This document shows, piece by piece, positions 51,947 to 61,687 of a stretch of DNA of 64,000 nucleotides. The translations under genes and the position numbers were made by a program. The notes beneath the pieces were generated by a model that had not been told where the DNA came from, ran no database searches, and worked only from the letters and a program-made list of their open reading frames with translations. This DNA comes from Staphylococcus xylosus (GTDB lineage: Bacteria; Bacillota; Bacilli; Staphylococcales; Staphylococcaceae). How positions within the stretch are numbered: the first letter of the stretch is position 1; every line of letters starts with the position of its first letter. The DNA lies in contig NZ_MRZO01000008.1 of the NCBI RefSeq assembly GCF_002732165.1, forward strand, positions 1 through 64,000, read 5' to 3'.

Positions 51947-52786
51947 ATGAAATCAATATTGTTAATAGGACAGTCGAATATGGCAGGACGAGGTTACTTG
52001 GAAGATGTTTCGCCTATTTTAGATGAGCGTATTATGGTTCTTAAAAATGGTAGATGGCAAATGATGGACGAGCCTATACATAGTGATCGTTCTGTAGCTG
52101 GCGTTGGACCAGCTGCCTCATTTGCTAAGCTGTGGTTAGATGCTCATCCTAATGAATCGATAGGCTTGATTCCTTGTGCAGATGGTGGAACCTCTATAGA
52201 TGATTGGAATCCAGAAGGTGTACTTGCTAGACATGCTATTACTGAAGCGCAATTTGCACAAGAAACGAGTGAAATTATTGGCATATTATGGCATCAAGGT
52301 GAGAGCGATAGTTTAAATCAACAATATCAAACATATGCTTCAAAATTAAGCGGGCTTATTGATCATTTTAGAACAACATTAAATATACATGAAGTACCAT
52401 TTGTGTTAGGTTTGCTCCCCGATTTCTTAGGGAAGTCAGCATTTGGTCAAAGTGCCATAGAATATAAGGAAATTAATGAGGCATTACAGCAAACGGCTGA
52501 AGAAAAAGACAATTGCTATTATGTTACGGCAGCAGGGTTAACTTCTAATTCAGATGCCATTCACATCAATGCAGTTTCCCAACGTCGCTTTGGTATGCGT
52601 TACTATCAAGCATTTTCAAAATGTGAGCACGTTATTCATCCATTATCAGCAGAAACACAAGCTGACACACTATTATATAAACAAGAACATACGAAAAACG
52701 AGCAAATGTATATGCTTGTTGCTCAGTTCTCCAAAAATGAAATTACTTATGAGAAGTTTATAGAAGGTATGGGGGAATTACAGTAA
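51947..52786 (+). CDS. SGNH-type esterase (sialate O-acetylesterase-like)
   Basis: A 279-residue protein of the SASA/DUF303-like group: block I GQSNMAG with the serine nucleophile, the WHQGESD motif, and a plausible catalytic Asp/His in DAIHIN. There is no signal peptide, so it acts in the cytoplasm. Members remove acetyl groups from carbohydrates; the substrate is not known. Preceded and followed by non-coding DNA, so monocistronic. Confidence 0.78.
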   Translation: MKSILLIGQSNMAGRGYLEDVSPILDERIMVLKNGRWQMMDEPIHSDRSVAGVGPAASFAKLWLDAHPNESIGLIPCADGGTSIDDWNPEGVLARHAITEAQFAQETSEIIGILWHQGESDSLNQQYQTYASKLSGLIDHFRTTLNIHEVPFVLGLLPDFLGKSAFGQSAIEYKEINEALQQTAEEKDNCYYVTAAGLTSNSDAIHINAVSQRRFGMRYYQAFSKCEHVIHPLSAETQADTLLYKQEHTKNEQMYMLVAQFSKNEITYEKFIEGMGELQ

Positions 52787-52943
52787 GCTTGAATTACCCA
52801 GGAAATAACTTTGCTGCTTGTTAATAGATACGATTTAACTTCTATACTTTTATAGTTTTATTAGACTGTAATAGTGTATAAGTGGAATGATTTAATATGA
52901 TGAGACGAGTCGTGAACTAACTTGAATTAAAATCACATAACAG

Positions 52944-52995
52944 AACCCCTTTAAAGCACACTTTTACCGGTGTGGCATTGAAGGGGTTTTTATTT
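52944..52995 (+). terminator. Terminator between esterase and YdhR-like gene
   Basis: AACCCCTTT (52944-52952) opposite GAAGGGGTT (52980-52988), then a T-rich run. The stem also contains CACAC/GTGTG. Confidence 0.8.
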
Positions 52996-53003
52996 TTTAA
53001 GCT

Positions 53004-53309
53004 TTAGTCTAATCGACCTTTAGTTATTTGTGTGAGATCTTCATTAACATCGAATATCTTGGCATTTACATAAGGGACACCCATAGATTGTATACGTTGG
53101 CTATGCATGTCTAAATACTTCCTTGCGTTAGTTTTATTATCGAATGCGTAAATACCTCCTGCTTCTTGTTCTGACTCATTCTCAGTCCAAATCTTCCATA
53201 AAAATCCTGGTTCATGATTAATGGATGTTGCTAAATCTTCAAATTGTTCAGCCATTTCATTACCGAATGGCCCCTCTAAAGGAAAGTCTACCTGTAAAAT
53301 TGTTACCAT
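53004..53309 (-). CDS. YdhR-family putative monooxygenase
   Basis: A 101-residue protein with the ferredoxin-like dimeric alpha/beta-barrel pattern and segments FEDLATSINHEPGFLWKIW and GGIYAFDN. Resembles E. coli YdhR, proposed to act on aromatic compounds; function unproven. ATG at 53309 follows AAAGGATG; the ATG at 53318 overlaps this site. Confidence 0.78.
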   Translation of the reverse strand: MVTILQVDFPLEGPFGNEMAEQFEDLATSINHEPGFLWKIWTENESEQEAGGIYAFDNKTNARKYLDMHSQRIQSMGVPYVNAKIFDVNEDLTQITKGRLD

Positions 53310-53530
53310 TAAAAACATCCTTTCGAAATTAAATTAACTATAAATTCATCATAACTAGAATTAGTAATGACGTGTACCAACAAAAGTTTAATTTTGTCGT
53401 ATATTTCATGAAAAATAGAAATATTAAATAGCTATGATAATATAGTTTGTATTTTTTTATGAAAGTTATTTTGATTGAAATTTACTTTTAAGGGAAAGTG
53501 AGTACAACTATATTAATAAGGAGGATAATT

Positions 53531-54610
53531 ATGGATTATACATTGTTAGGTAATTCAGGCTTATCAGTATCGAAATATGCGCTTGGCAGTATTCCGTTCG
53601 CAGGTACAAACGGTTTTGAAAATGCAGGCGGTATGTCTCAAGCGTTGACTGACTATATGATAGATTATGCGTTAAATCAAGGTATCAACCAATTCGATAC
53701 TGCTAATTTATACGCTAAAGGTGATGCGGAAATTGCATTGGGTAAAGCGATTAGAGATAAACGTGAACAGATGGTTATCAGCAGTAAGACAGGCTTTCAA
53801 TTAACAGATAATCCAAATGATGGTGGTGCAGGTAGAGTGAACATAGAAAGCTCAATTGATGCCTCTTTAAAACGTTTGAACACAGATTATATTGATTTAT
53901 ATTATACGCATTTATGGGATGGCCAAGCGCCTGTAGAAGAGACGATAGAAGTGATGAATGATTTGATTAAAAAGGGGAAGATTCGTTATTGGGGTGTATC
54001 TAATTATAGTGGTTGGGCATTAGCAAAGACACATACCCTAGCAGTAGCAAATCATATGGCACCACCAATCGCACAACAGATTTATTACACGCCTGAATCA
54101 AGAGAAGCAGAATATGAGTTATTACCTGCGGGCAAAGAATTAGGTGTAGGTAACAGTATTTGGTCACCTTTAGGAGAAGGATTGTTAACAGGTAAGATTA
54201 ATAGACAACAGTCTGGTGAGCCTGGCACAAGACAAGGTGATGGTTGGGCAGAACCGTATATCAAAGATAAAGCGTTATTTTATAATCTCATAGATACCTT
54301 ACAAGAAATTGCTGTCCAACATCGTGTTTCAGTAGCTCAAGTCACACTTGCATGGCTTAGAGAGCGTCCAAATGTCGACTCTCTTGTTTTAGCTGCTAGA
54401 ACGAAAGAACAACTACAAGATAATATTGCTTCATACAATTTAGAATTAACTAGTCAAGAAACAGCCGCAATTACTGATTTAACTATTCCAGAACCTATAT
54501 ATCCTCTTTGGCATCGTGCTATGAATTCTTATGATAAAGCCTCAGAATCAGAAAAAGTTTATTTGGATGGTTATAATCAATTAATGTCTAATAAAGATAC
54601 GCTATTATAA
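53531..54610 (+). CDS. Aldo/keto reductase
   Basis: A 359-residue NADPH-dependent oxidoreductase (TIM barrel). The catalytic tetrad is visible as D/Y in FDTANLYAKGDAEIALG, Lys in ISSKTG and His in YYTHLWDG. It resembles the IolS/YhdN-like subgroup, which acts on sugars or aldehydes; substrate unknown. ATG at 53531 has AAGGAGGAT upstream; an in-frame start at 53498 lies before it. Confidence 0.86.
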   Translation: MDYTLLGNSGLSVSKYALGSIPFAGTNGFENAGGMSQALTDYMIDYALNQGINQFDTANLYAKGDAEIALGKAIRDKREQMVISSKTGFQLTDNPNDGGAGRVNIESSIDASLKRLNTDYIDLYYTHLWDGQAPVEETIEVMNDLIKKGKIRYWGVSNYSGWALAKTHTLAVANHMAPPIAQQIYYTPESREAEYELLPAGKELGVGNSIWSPLGEGLLTGKINRQQSGEPGTRQGDGWAEPYIKDKALFYNLIDTLQEIAVQHRVSVAQVTLAWLRERPNVDSLVLAARTKEQLQDNIASYNLELTSQETAAITDLTIPEPIYPLWHRAMNSYDKASESEKVYLDGYNQLMSNKDTLL

Positions 54611-54640
54611 ATATAGTGTTGTTGAAAATAATAAAAAGAC

Positions 54641-54682
54641 AAAAAAGGAGTTATTCCAAATTTGAGGAATAGCTCCTTTTTT
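54641..54682. terminator. Bidirectional terminator, aldo/keto reductase and gntP
   Basis: AAAAAAGGAGTTATTCC pairs with GGAATAGCTCCTTTTTT, with A/T runs on both sides, so it can serve both converging genes. Confidence 0.88.
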
Positions 54683-54685
54683 TTC

Positions 54686-56077
54686 TTAAAAAATACCTAG
54701 AATTGCATTTAATAGTAATACCATGATTAAACCACAAATACCGACAATCGACTGTACTACGGTTATAGTTTTAAATGTTTCACCCATGGACATACCAAAG
54801 GACTCTTTGACTAACCAGAATCCACCATGGTTCACATAATTGAAGAATAATGAACCTGATCCAATTGAAATTGTTAATAATTCTTTGTTTATATTAGGAT
54901 CTGCTTGAACAAGTGGGAAGATTAAGTTAGTTGCACCAACTATACCCACTGTTGCGGAACCTGTTGAAATGGATAATAGTGCAGCAACTACCCAACCCAT
55001 GAGTAATGGAGATAATGAAAAGCTATGTGCTAGATGTACAATAGCAGTACCTACCCCTGAGTCTTCCAAGACTTGGCCAAATGCGCCACCGCCAGCGATA
55101 ATAAGTATGATTCCTGCAATAGGTTTTAAACTACTACCTAATGCATCACGAATTTTTTGTGTATCCTGTTTGTTAAAATAACCAAGTACGGTTATGGCAT
55201 AGAGCACACCAATAAACATTGCAATAATCGGACTTCCTAAAAATTCAAAAATTTTATATTGTAATGTTTTTTCTCCAAAGAAGACACCTGCAATTGCATG
55301 TAATAACATCATGATGACAGGTACTAAAATAGTTGAAAAAGCTAAGATAGTTGGTACTGATTTCGTTTGTTCATCTTTGTTATCATTTTCTGATGTATAT
55401 TGGTTTAGCAAATCTTGATTTGGCTTTACGGATAATCTAGGTGTAATAAATTTTGCATATAAAGGGCCAGCGATGATAATAGTTGGAATAGCACATATAA
55501 TACCAAAAATCATCGTTAAACCTATGTTAGCATTAAATTGATTTACAGAAATAAGAGGACCCGGATGCGGTGGTACCATACCATGCATAGTTGCTAATGC
55601 TGCGATAACGGGTACACCGATTGCAACATACGCAGACCCTTTAATTTTATTTTCGTCTTCTAATTTTTTAGCAATTGTAAAAATCAGTGGTAATAACATT
55701 ATTAATCCGACTTCGAAAAACATTGGAATACCAATGATAAATGCAGCCAGTGCCATCATCCAAGGTAATTTTTTATAAGAAGCGTTGTGAAGTATAGATG
55801 AAGCAATCTTATCACTTGCACCAGAGTCGGATAGTATCTTGCCGAGCATTGCTCCCAGAGCAATAGTTACCCCAGTTTCCCCAAGTGTAGAACCGGCACC
55901 TGCTTCTATAGATTCGACAATTTTATCAATGCCTAACCCCGAAGTGAATCCGACAAATATGGCTGTAAGCAACAGCGCTAGTAGTGGATGGAATTTTAAT
56001 TTAGAAGTGATTAAAAAAATCAGTAACACAATACTGATTACAGTTATAATTAATAGTTGATAATCTTGAGTTGTCAT
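54686..56077 (-). CDS. gntP: GntP-family gluconate:H+ symporter
   Basis: A 463-residue permease with about 12-13 hydrophobic segments and GntP landmarks: ALGAMLGKILSDSGASDKIA, MVPPHPGPL, and the C-terminal VNHGGFWLVKESFGMS. It imports gluconate or related sugar acids. It stands alone here, without gluconate kinase. The gene name follows the family; substrate could be another aldonate. The gene converges on the aldo/keto reductase and shares its terminator. Confidence 0.87.
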   Translation of the reverse strand: MTTQDYQLLIITVISIVLLIFLITSKLKFHPLLALLLTAIFVGFTSGLGIDKIVESIEAGAGSTLGETGVTIALGAMLGKILSDSGASDKIASSILHNASYKKLPWMMALAAFIIGIPMFFEVGLIMLLPLIFTIAKKLEDENKIKGSAYVAIGVPVIAALATMHGMVPPHPGPLISVNQFNANIGLTMIFGIICAIPTIIIAGPLYAKFITPRLSVKPNQDLLNQYTSENDNKDEQTKSVPTILAFSTILVPVIMMLLHAIAGVFFGEKTLQYKIFEFLGSPIIAMFIGVLYAITVLGYFNKQDTQKIRDALGSSLKPIAGIILIIAGGGAFGQVLEDSGVGTAIVHLAHSFSLSPLLMGWVVAALLSISTGSATVGIVGATNLIFPLVQADPNINKELLTISIGSGSLFFNYVNHGGFWLVKESFGMSMGETFKTITVVQSIVGICGLIMVLLLNAILGIF

Positions 56078-56446
56078 TGAATGTTTCCCCCTTTGAATAT
56101 GACAAAATTAATTTATGTCTCTGTTATATACATCGTACATTAAAAGTTTTTTAAGAAAATTAATTTCAGTCATGAGAAACATTTTAAAACAAATCAAAAG
56201 CAATTACAATAAACCGTTTTCATAATACTTGCAGAAATAAAAAAACTAATTTATTAAATATTTAATATTATCTTGCAATTAAAAATAGTAGGTGTATGAT
56301 GAAAGTGAATAATTACACTTTTGTGGATAGGTTCTATAAAAATGGAGGAGTGATTATATTCGTTATTTAATCAGGTGATGAACAATAGTAGGCTTAACGT
56401 TAGTTCTGTTTCTAGACAATCTCTTGTGCATTTAACGAGTAACAAT

Positions 56447-56713
56447 CCAGAAAGAAAATCAGAAGCAAAAGCAAAAAAGCAAGTCAAACATGGGGAGTGA
56501 TGAGGGGGCATTTAATCTAAAATCTGAAATACCATGTTGGTACAAAAATAATGGATACACAACACATGATGTATCATTCCAGTAGATGAAGTTTTTGCAG
56601 AGGGAGAATCACCAGGTAATGTAAATAGTGTTGCTAGATTTGAGATAAATGAAAGTTGTTATAATGTGTACTTTGATAAATAAGGTTATCTATATCAAAT
56701 AGAGATTCAATAG
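56447..56713 (+). pseudogene. Decayed IsaB-like paralogue
   Basis: In-frame pieces match the intact neighbour. EIPCWYKNNGYTTHDVSFQ (from about 56526) aligns with ETPWYNYEGYTTYDPSFTQ. The segments EVFAEGESPG (56588) and FEINESCYNVYFDK then GYLYQIEIQ (56648-56713) align with the neighbour's C-terminal 45 residues. The middle of the gene is deleted, joining near 56580-56585 with a stop, and there are further stops (56513 region and 56681-56683). The 5' part cannot be followed securely, so the start is approximate. An old tandem duplication of the gene at 56770 is the simplest explanation. Confidence 0.8.
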
Positions 56714-56769
56714 TTATGAAAGATTGTTGTTTGGCAAAAAAGGACATAAATTTAAAGGAGTGATTTATT

Positions 56770-57354
56770 ATGCGTAAAATAGGGAAGATACTTTCAGCAA
56801 CTGTCGTTGTTTCAACGCTGGTAGTAGGTTCTTCAGCAGCATATATTACGACAAATAGTCCAAGTGCACAAGCAGCTGAGCAAGAGCAAAAATGGGGACA
56901 TGGTGAAGGTGGTTCTAGCGGTGCAAATACTGAAAGTAAAGCAGAACTAAAAGCTGAAACACCATGGTATAACTACGAAGGTTACACAACATACGACCCG
57001 TCATTCACTCAAGATTATGACTTTGTACGTGCTTTAAAATATGACAATGTTTCAATTAACGGTTATAAAGTAGATACAGATGCTAAGAAAGAGTTTGACC
57101 ACGTTAAAAAAGTTTATGATACTTCTGTATCCTTTAATAGCGATAATGAAGTAGTTCAAATAACATTCTTCACAAAACCAGACTCAGTTTCTAAAGAAAC
57201 TTTCAAAGATGCACACAATTCTAATGAAATTATTGATGAAGGAAAATTAGGTAATAAAGATGGTACATTTGTAAAATATGAAACAAATGATGGCTTCTAT
57301 ACAGCTTTCTTTGACCAAAACGACAATTTAATGGAAATCACAATTGGTCAATAG
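56770..57354 (+). CDS. IsaB-like secreted protein
   Basis: A 194-residue protein with a signal peptide (basic start, hydrophobic core, likely cleavage after AQA near residue 35). The mature part (PWYNYEGYTT, FVRALKYDNVSINGYKV, FFDQNDNLMEITIG) matches the immunodominant staphylococcal antigen B family. In S. aureus IsaB is an extracellular nucleic-acid-binding protein. A GSSG linker-like stretch (GHGEGGSSGANTESKAE) sits before the domain. AAAGGAG precedes the ATG. A degraded copy lies immediately upstream. Confidence 0.85.
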   Translation: MRKIGKILSATVVVSTLVVGSSAAYITTNSPSAQAAEQEQKWGHGEGGSSGANTESKAELKAETPWYNYEGYTTYDPSFTQDYDFVRALKYDNVSINGYKVDTDAKKEFDHVKKVYDTSVSFNSDNEVVQITFFTKPDSVSKETFKDAHNSNEIIDEGKLGNKDGTFVKYETNDGFYTAFFDQNDNLMEITIGQ

Positions 57355-57978
57355 AATAATTTAACAGCAATAATAATTTAAAAATCATGAGTAGAGAGGC
57401 TGGGACAAAATTAATTGTCTCAGTCTTAATTATTTTAAAGTCCCACTTCACAATTTATTGGGTTAGTGGGACTTATACATGAGCGCAAGCTCAGGTAATC
57501 ATTAATCCCACTTCACTAAAGAGGCACTTCTTAATTTGTAAAGTTAGTGGCTCTTACACATGAGTGTATACTCAAGTGTTCCGCTTTTAAGGGTTAGTGG
57601 GACTTATACATGAGCGCAAGCTCAGGTAATCATTAATGCCACTTCACTAAAGAGGCACTTCTTAATTTGTAAAGTTAGTGGCTCTTACACATGAGTGTAT
57701 ACTCAGGTGTTCCGCTTTTAAGGGTTAGTGGGACTTATACATGAGCGCAAGCGCTTATAATCAGTATATTAAGTAATTGGTTCTTATACATGACCTTTAT
57801 CTTAGATAAACCTTTACACCTTTTGATTTTAGGGTGTGTTTCGAAGAAGGCTTTTAAATTAAATTAGACTTTTGTCTCACTTCATTGTAATGTTGATTTT
57901 CATTAGTTAAGTTTACAGTTATAATTATAAAAAAGTTTAATAAAAATATTTTAAATAAATAAGGGGATGATGTTTCTT
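57355..57978. repeat. Reverse-orientation repeat block, 131-bp period
   Basis: The first part has a hairpin AGAGGCTGGGACAA...TTGTCTCAGTCTT (about 57395-57427), a probable terminator. Then a 131-bp unit starting GGTTAGTGGG begins at 57461, 57592 and 57723 (last copy partial). Each full unit has two palindromes, GAGCGCAAGCTC and GAGTGTATACTC, with the flanks ACATGAGC... and ...CAGGTGTTCCGC. These are the reverse complement of the TGAGCAAAAGCTCA family. No gene is seen; the bla promoter must lie near the end. Confidence 0.85.
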
Positions 57979-58839
57979 ATGAAAAAAATAGTTCTAGCTA
58001 TTATGGCGAGTCTATTTACAGTGATATTAACACATTTAACGCATAATAATGTCGCATCTGCGAGTGAGATTGAACATATCGAACAAGAGAATAATGTCAC
58101 TATAGGTGTGTACGGAATGAATACTGATAATGGTAAAGTGTACCAACATAACGCAGATGAAAGATTTGCATTTGCCTCTACATATAAAGCGATTGCGAGC
58201 GGGATTTTACTTAATAATACGCCTAACAATAAACTTAATAAAAAAATAAAAATAAATGAACAAGACATTGTTGCATATTCTCCAGTTACCGAAAAATATA
58301 TAGGTAAAACAATGTCATTGAAAAGTTTAGTGCAGGCATCGATGCTCCAAAGTGATAATACTGCAAATAATAAGATCATAAATGAAATTGGTGGCATTGA
58401 GGGATTTAACAAAGAACTTAAAAGTCTAGGAGATTATATTTCAAAACCACAAAGGTTAGAACCAGATTTAAATGATTACGATCCAACTAAAATTGCTGAT
58501 ACTACAACGCCTAAAGCAGCAGCAACAAGCTTGAATAAATTATTAACTAGCAAGCAAATGGATAAAGAAAATCAAGCGTTATTAAAACAAGTTATGATTG
58601 AAAATGAAACAGGTGATAGTTTGATTAAAGCTGGCGTGCCAAAACATTATACTGTCGGAGATAAGAGTGGCCAAGGTTTAACTTATGGAACACGCAATGA
58701 TTTAGCATTCATATATACGGACAAACATGCAAAGCCAATTATTTTAGCAATTTATACGAATCAAGATCAAAAAAACGCGAAACCTGATGACAAAATTATT
58801 GCAGCAGCAGCGAAAGAAGCGATTAAAAAATTGAAATGA
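57979..58839 (+). CDS. Chromosomal class A beta-lactamase
   Basis: A 286-residue serine beta-lactamase with all catalytic motifs: STYK (about 66), SDN, the omega-loop EPDLN Glu, and KSGQG. The signal peptide ends in ASA-SE, a type I cleavage site, whereas S. aureus BlaZ is a lipoprotein with an LSAC box. No blaR1 or blaI sensor/repressor genes and no transposase are adjacent, so it is not a typical BlaZ transposon. ATGs at 57967 and 57970 are also in frame; 57979 is preferred by SD spacing. Expected to hydrolyse penicillins; spectrum unknown. Confidence 0.87.
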   Translation: MKKIVLAIMASLFTVILTHLTHNNVASASEIEHIEQENNVTIGVYGMNTDNGKVYQHNADERFAFASTYKAIASGILLNNTPNNKLNKKIKINEQDIVAYSPVTEKYIGKTMSLKSLVQASMLQSDNTANNKIINEIGGIEGFNKELKSLGDYISKPQRLEPDLNDYDPTKIADTTTPKAAATSLNKLLTSKQMDKENQALLKQVMIENETGDSLIKAGVPKHYTVGDKSGQGLTYGTRNDLAFIYTDKHAKPIILAIYTNQDQKNAKPDDKIIAAAAKEAIKKLK

Positions 58840-58911
58840 TAACTTTGTTCTATCGAGAAATCAAATCAATCACTAATAATCATTAAACAAAGGGGTATAG
58901 AGGAGTTTAAA

Positions 58912-59787
58912 ATGGAAATTAAGCAAATGAAGTATTTTGTGGAAGTTGTAAAAAATGGCGGTATGACACAGGCATCGGAACATCTTTATATCGCACAATC
59001 TACAATTAGTAAGAATATCAAAAGCATAGAAGATGAGTTTAATATAACTTTGTTCGATAGACGAAAAAAACATATTATACTGACAGATATTGGTCAAATA
59101 TTTTATGATAAGTGCGTTGAAGCTTTGGCTGTACTGGATGATTTGTCGTTAGAAATGGGTGATGTCACAAATTTAGAACGTGGACATATTCGTGTTGGTA
59201 TTTCTGCTATTATGAATGTCCGTTTATTTACAGAAAGTTTAAATGAATTTCATAATAAATATCCAAATGTTACGTATGAAGTGATAGAAGGCGGCGGAAA
59301 AGCTGTTGAATCATACTTGAACAGCGACGAAATTGACGTTGGTATTACTACGTTGCCTGTAGATGGTGACATTTACCATGCAGTACCTTTATATAATGAA
59401 AAGTTATTACTAGTGGTCGACAAAAATGCTAAGTTAGCAAAACAATCGTCTGTCTATTTAGGAGATTTAAAGAGCGAAAAATTTATCATGTTTCATGATG
59501 ATTATTACTTAAAAGACCAAATTATCGAAAGTTGTAGGAAAGTTGGCTTTCATCCAAAAACAGTAGCGAAAATGTCACAAATAACTTTTATTGAAAATAT
59601 GATTCGAGATGGAATTGGTGTGAGTATTTTGCCTGAGAGTATTGTTCGCATTTTAAATGATGGTGTTGTTGGCATTGAAATTACGGGGGCTGATGCTGCA
59701 TGGAATTTAGGATTGGTTTGGAAAAAAGATAGCTATATGAATCATGTGACACATGAATGGATTCAATTTTTAACAGAGTATAAATAA
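58912..59787 (+). CDS. LysR-type regulator, CidR-like
   Basis: A 291-residue LysR-type protein. The helix-turn-helix is at about 20-40 (GGMTQASEHLYIAQSTISKNI) and a ligand-binding domain follows. Overall sequence resembles staphylococcal CidR, which responds to acetate and controls cidABC/alsSD. No cid genes are nearby. It lies 72 bases downstream of bla on the same strand, not divergent from it, so a role in bla control is possible but unsupported. AGGAGTT precedes the ATG. Confidence 0.8.
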   Translation: MEIKQMKYFVEVVKNGGMTQASEHLYIAQSTISKNIKSIEDEFNITLFDRRKKHIILTDIGQIFYDKCVEALAVLDDLSLEMGDVTNLERGHIRVGISAIMNVRLFTESLNEFHNKYPNVTYEVIEGGGKAVESYLNSDEIDVGITTLPVDGDIYHAVPLYNEKLLLVVDKNAKLAKQSSVYLGDLKSEKFIMFHDDYYLKDQIIESCRKVGFHPKTVAKMSQITFIENMIRDGIGVSILPESIVRILNDGVVGIEITGADAAWNLGLVWKKDSYMNHVTHEWIQFLTEYK

Positions 59788-60606
59788 ATGTTGATTGGTA
59801 ATGGCTAATTAATGCACTTAGCTAGCACTAAGTATTCCAACAGGGAATGTTAAATATTCCAACTATGTATTTTAATCATGTTAATTACCATACTATAATA
59901 GAGTTGTAGAGGGTTATGAGTACTCGCAAAATAAATCATTCATAATGATTTATTGATAAGTATTTCATAATGTATTTATTTTATCGTACACCTAAGATAC
60001 AACAGCAGTTTAATAGAAAGCGTTTTATTAACTGGGGTTCATAACTTATTAATCAAATTAAAAGTGTCTGAAATTATGTATTGCCTGGGTAATACGTTAT
60101 TGCTGCACAGAGTCGTTGTGGCATAACCTAATATGGTTGTTATTTGTAAGCCTTAAACAGATGAATGATGTATTACTTATAAGAATGTAGACATAATAAT
60201 CGAAATGATAAATAAAACCAATGTTAAATTAACTTCTCCCAGTCATGAACGTTAAAAATACCCCATCCAACGCCATTGGTAAAGCATCATTTCGACACAG
60301 GACGCCACATCGTAGACGAAAGAATGAACCTAATATACGTTATATTAACTGTATTTAACAAAACATATTGTTATACTGGCTGTTGTAAATCGATAAGATG
60401 ACATACGCATTTATGAAGTCACTTATCAGATTTTTAAAAACAATTACCAGACGAAACTATAATACATTGAACGAAATATTCATTTCGTTTGAGGTCATAA
60501 AAATGCATTAACCCTCTAGATAAATATCTCTCAAACAATTTCGCCCAAGTCTACACTGTCCATGTAGTCTTGGGCGCTTTGTTTATACTATATAGCGATA
60601 TATTAA
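59788..60606. other. 819-base region without an intact gene
   Basis: Both strands are broken by frequent stops. There are inverted repeats (for example GCACTTAGCTAGCACTAAG near 59815 and ATTCCAAC pairs near 59850-59870) and a hairpin at 60542-60576 (CGCCCAAG...CTTGGGCG). That hairpin follows the LacI-type gene's stop on the minus strand, so it is its likely terminator. Short minus-strand stretches resemble a decayed membrane protein, but not enough to name it. Confidence 0.5.
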
Positions 60607-61551
60607 TCAGTTTTCATCACTTGTAGAAGGATGTAGATGATATGCAGACTCCGTAGGCTCACCTTTGATGACTTGATCTAAAGTTGTGACAATTTGCTGT
60701 GCAATTTCAGCAGTTGGTACACCTATAGCTTGAACGGGATAATCTAATTTTTTTATTTGTGGAATATTGTCATAAGAATAAATTATAGGTTGTTGACGTG
60801 AATCCATAGCATTAATTGTACCTACAGTAATATCATAACTTCCGCAAATAACTCCCGGTGAGAGGGTGTTATTATTTAAAAATTGTTTAACCGCAGCTTC
60901 AGCGTCCATTGCATTCAACCCGTTAGAATCGATAATCCGGTAGGTAACATTGTTGGTTTTACAGTAATTTATGATGGCTTCTTTTTTAGCAATTTGACGA
61001 GCATCTGTTGTATTGATGTCGCCAATATAGTCTATTGTATCGATGCCTTTAGCGAGCAATCCTTTTATTGCTAGGACCATTGCTTCAGCATGATTTACGT
61101 TAACGATTGGATAAGGAATTGTACGGTCTACACCATAAGCTACCACAGGCACATTGTTATATATTTCTGGAGGTAGGTTAGTGTCATCGCCTTCATCAAA
61201 AATAACAATACCGTCGCAGCCAAACTCAACAAATTTTTTTGAAGCAGCAGCGACATCATCGATTGACACAAACATGACATAACCTAATGATTTAATGGCT
61301 AAATTAATTTCTGTAATGAGATGTGTTACAGCAACACGATCTACAGATGGCCAGATTAATCCAATTGTGCCACTTTTTTTAGAAACGAGAGCTCTTGCGG
61401 AATGATTTGGGATATAATTCATCTCAACGGCCTTTTGTTGAATCATTTGTTTTGTTTTTGGTTTAACTAATTGGGAATTTTTTAATGCTTTACTGACTGT
61501 GGAATAGCTGACACCACAGGCTTCGGCAACATCTTTTAAAGTCACAGCCAT
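60607..61551 (-). CDS. kdgR: LacI-family regulator, KdgR-like
   Basis: A 314-residue repressor with an N-terminal helix-turn-helix (TLKDVAEACGVSYSTVSKAL) and a periplasmic-binding-protein-like effector domain. It is divergent from kdgA-kdgK-dctP, so it most likely represses them and responds to a hexuronate or KDG-derived ligand. The name follows this context. ATG has AAGGAGAAG upstream on the minus strand. The palindrome at 61635-61652 is its probable operator. Confidence 0.83.
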   Translation of the reverse strand: MAVTLKDVAEACGVSYSTVSKALKNSQLVKPKTKQMIQQKAVEMNYIPNHSARALVSKKSGTIGLIWPSVDRVAVTHLITEINLAIKSLGYVMFVSIDDVAAASKKFVEFGCDGIVIFDEGDDTNLPPEIYNNVPVVAYGVDRTIPYPIVNVNHAEAMVLAIKGLLAKGIDTIDYIGDINTTDARQIAKKEAIINYCKTNNVTYRIIDSNGLNAMDAEAAVKQFLNNNTLSPGVICGSYDITVGTINAMDSRQQPIIYSYDNIPQIKKLDYPVQAIGVPTAEIAQQIVTTLDQVIKGEPTESAYHLHPSTSDEN

Positions 61552-61634
61552 AAAACTTCTCCTTGAAATAGATTGATTTAAGATAGAATTAATTATACCA
61601 TAGAGACAAGCATTACAATATTTTTTTGGACATT

Positions 61635-61652
61635 AATAACAACGTTGTTATT
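61635..61652. promoter_or_regulatory. Perfect 18-bp palindrome, probable KdgR operator
   Basis: AATAACAACGTTGTTATT is a perfect palindrome centred on CG, the form of LacI-family operators. It lies between kdgR and kdgA, 36 bases before the kdgA start, where a bound repressor would block transcription. Confidence 0.78.
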
Positions 61653-61687
61653 TTGTAGCTAAACTATTTTAAAAAGGGGATGACAGG

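Noticed and set aside
57979-58839. Plasmid or transposon BlaZ unit
   Set aside because: No blaR1, blaI or transposase is beside it and the signal peptide is of another type.
58912-59787. AmpR-like activator of bla
   Set aside because: It is not divergent from bla and its sequence resembles CidR; adjacency alone is not enough.
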